Assembly (NCBI RefSeq): GCF_002128425.1
Contig: NZ_NESS01000009.1
Span: forward strand, 62,001 to 126,000
Origin: Gottfriedia acidiceleris
Lineage (GTDB): Bacteria > Bacillota > Bacilli > Bacillales > Bacillaceae_G
Reading direction: 5' to 3'
Length of the DNA: 64,000 bases
Made by a program: the position numbers and the translations under genes. Of the stretch, positions 62,503 through 64,000 are shown one piece after another; position 1 is the stretch's first letter, and the number at the start of each line of letters is the position of its first letter. Under the pieces are notes generated by a model that saw only the letters and a program-made list of their open reading frames with translations, was not told the origin of the DNA and made no database searches.

Positions 62503-63663
62503 TTAATTTCTAAGACTAGTTACAAACTCTTCTAATCGATCACATGCAATTTCTAGTTCTTTCATTGAATAAGCATATGATAATCGAATATGTGAATCTC
62601 CATATTCAGAAAAAGCTTCTCCTGGAATAACCGCTAGATTATGTTTTTCTACTAGATTTAGTGCGAACTCCATGGAAGGCATATTGAATTCTTTAATTGA
62701 TGGGAATAAATAAAATGCACCTTCTGGCTTAATACAGGGTAGCCCCATCTTTTCTAATCGATCAATCATATAATTACGTCTTATTTTATATTCCTTTGCC
62801 ATTTCAATTGGAGAATCAATGCAATCTGTTAATGCTGTAATAGCTGCATATTGAGATATTGATGTAGCACATGATACGTTATACTGGTGCACTTTTAAGA
62901 TTTCCTGAGCTAAATATGCAGGCGCATAGATAAAACCAATTCTCCAACCAGTCATAGAATGTGATTTGCTAAGACCGTTTATGACAATTGTCTTTTCTCT
63001 CATTCCAGGGTAACTTGCAATAGAAGTATGAGTCGAATCATATGTCAGCTCACTATATATTTCATCTGATAAAATGAATACGTCTTTCTGAGATAAGTAG
63101 TTAGCTAATTTCTCAAGTTCCTCTTTCGTTAATGTGACACCTGTTGGGTTATTTGGATAAGGTAAAACAATGCAACGTGTTTTTTCAGTGATTTGTTCTT
63201 CTAATAATTCAGGTGTAATTTTAAAACCACTATTAGATGTATCTACAAAGACTGGTTTTGCACCACAAGTTTGAATAATTGGTGCATAGCCAGGGTAAAT
63301 TGGTGCAGGAAGAATAACCTCACATTCGTCGTTAAGAATTGTTCTAAATGTAACATCGAGTGCTTGACTAGCCCCTACTGTAACGATTACTTCGTTCGTT
63401 GGATCATACGATAAGGAATATTTTTTCTTTAAAAAATTTGAAGCAGCATTTCTAAGCGCAGGCAGTCCTGCATTAGGAGTATAGACTGTTTGATTTTGAT
63501 TAATTGCATGAATAGCAGCTTCTTTAATAGGTGCTGGAGTTGGAAAATCAGGTTGCCCCAATGTTAATGCAATAACATTTTCATATTTTTCAATTTTTTG
63601 GGCAAATTTTCTAATACCAGAGATTTGAATTTCTTTTACACTTTCGTTTATATATCTTTTCAT
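62503..63663 (-). CDS. patA: Class I PLP aminotransferase (PatA-like)
   Basis: Transaminase of 386 residues, likely the N-acetyl-LL-diaminopimelate aminotransferase PatA of the lysine/cell-wall pathway by similarity of the N-terminus (ISGIRKFAQKIEKYENVIAL, GQPDFPTP). The PLP-binding Lys233 is in SLSKSHSMTGWRIGF, the Asn-Pro-Thr motif in YPNNPTGVTL near 169, and LSDEIYSELTYD near 198. Other class I aminotransferases are close, so the substrate is moderately sure. GAGGGATTTAAA precedes the ATG. Confidence 0.85.
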   Translation of the reverse strand: MKRYINESVKEIQISGIRKFAQKIEKYENVIALTLGQPDFPTPAPIKEAAIHAINQNQTVYTPNAGLPALRNAASNFLKKKYSLSYDPTNEVIVTVGASQALDVTFRTILNDECEVILPAPIYPGYAPIIQTCGAKPVFVDTSNSGFKITPELLEEQITEKTRCIVLPYPNNPTGVTLTKEELEKLANYLSQKDVFILSDEIYSELTYDSTHTSIASYPGMREKTIVINGLSKSHSMTGWRIGFIYAPAYLAQEILKVHQYNVSCATSISQYAAITALTDCIDSPIEMAKEYKIRRNYMIDRLEKMGLPCIKPEGAFYLFPSIKEFNMPSMEFALNLVEKHNLAVIPGEAFSEYGDSHIRLSYAYSMKELEIACDRLEEFVTSLRN

Positions 63664-63807
63664 TTTAAATCCCTCAACTTATTATTTTTATATGTAAATT
63701 AAAACTTTTTAATCGAACTATTCAATGAAATTTCCTTCATTTTACCATATAATAAAAAAAGTATTTAGTAGTGAAATAATTTGATTGTCTAAAGAAGGTG
63801 TGTAAAC

Positions 63808-64000
63808 TTGTTACAAGTAATAGGAATAACTAAAAATAAAGTAATCGATCGAAATATAACAATTGCAGAAGCAAAATCAAATAAATACTTATGGTATTGG
63901 GTAGATATTAATGAACCAACAGAAGATGAGATTCAACTATTATCAACTGAATTTAATTTTCATCCTTTAGCGATTGAAGATTGTTTGGAATATGTACAAA
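63808..64000 (+). CDS. CorA family divalent-cation transporter, N-terminal part (partial)
   Basis: TTG start preceded by AAGGTG. The visible 64 residues, [20 protein letters not shown] and then [34 protein letters not shown], show the first part of the CorA cytoplasmic domain; [10 protein letters not shown] is the family hallmark. It resembles B. subtilis YfjQ. The transmembrane part with the GMN motif lies beyond the window edge. Confidence 0.82.
   Translation, partial: MLQVIGITKNKVIDRNITIAEAKSNKYLWYWVDINEPTEDEIQLLSTEFNFHPLAIEDCLEYVQ

Noticed and set aside
1-64000. CRISPR arrays, tRNA or rRNA genes, prophage or intact transposase genes
   Set aside because: None recognised. The only repeats are the three dispersed elements, the CAP-protein linker repeats and isolated palindromes.

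Overview
The window is strongly AT-rich chromosomal DNA from an endospore-forming member of the Bacillaceae. It encodes an alpha/beta-type small acid-soluble spore protein, a CotF-like coat protein, a Spo0E-like phosphatase and a class IV PHA operon (phaJ-phaP-phaQ facing phaR-phaB-phaC) of the Bacillus type. It also carries a Bacillus-style glcT-ptsG-ptsH-ptsI block. Ribosome binding sites are strong AGGAGG types, and many starts are TTG or GTG just downstream of them. I saw no rRNA or tRNA genes, CRISPR array, prophage or intact transposon; most genes are ordinary core or lineage genes.

Layout. 1-6 kb: end of a DUF47 gene, a class 3 aldehyde dehydrogenase and the spermidine/putrescine operon potABCD. 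6-8.7 kb: a MarR regulator, an unknown gene converging on a YitT-type membrane protein, and a long structured leader in front of yitT. 8.7-13.7 kb: fermentative adhE behind two identical Rex/Fnr-like operators, then an RluA-type pseudouridine synthase and cutC. 13.7-19.5 kb: a secreted CAP protein, an extended SDR reductase, a DUF2975 membrane protein, the GlcNAc PTS transporter nagP and a SASP gene. 19.5-23.6 kb: the PHA cluster. 23.7-34 kb: mixed small and metabolic genes (FAD oxidase, DUF421, DUF3189, coat protein, DinB, radical SAM/B12 protein, mtnB, Spo0E-like, MarR, M3 peptidase). 34.5-39 kb: a SwrC-type RND pump and several very small proteins. 39.4-44 kb: class Ib ribonucleotide reductase nrdI-nrdE-nrdF with paired NrdR-like boxes, and a quinone oxidoreductase. 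44-50.5 kb: an orphan PAS histidine kinase, DUF72, bdbC, deoD, an exported unknown protein, a HAD phosphatase and an exported ComEC-like metallo-beta-lactamase-fold protein. 50.7-59.7 kb: nagA-nagB-nagR, a Cof-type HAD phosphatase, then glcT, ptsG with its antiterminator leader, ptsH and ptsI. 59.8-64 kb: ArsR regulator, nitroreductase, a 3-hydroxyisobutyrate-dehydrogenase-like enzyme, RDD protein, PatA-like aminotransferase and the start of a CorA-type transporter.

How parts fit together. Sugar uptake is the main theme. PtsI and HPr feed PtsG (glucose) and NagP (GlcNAc); NagA and NagB convert GlcNAc-6-P to fructose-6-P. nagP lies 32 kb from nagABR but shares the same GTATAGAC operator core, and nagP and ptsG each carry a near-consensus cre site. 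GlcT would control ptsG through a RAT hairpin overlapping a terminator. Acetyl-CoA can go to PHB (phaB, phaC, phaR) or to ethanol (adhE) according to redox state.

The least explained items are (i) the yitT leader, with a three-stem domain followed by four alternating complementary 8-mers; (ii) three copies of a roughly 0.35-0.44 kb intergenic repeat with a palindrome-closed core, each ending at a terminator; (iii) a perfect CCCTAGGG-centred palindrome in the leader of a 29-codon ORF; and (iv) a long palindrome resembling two fused IS150-type ends.
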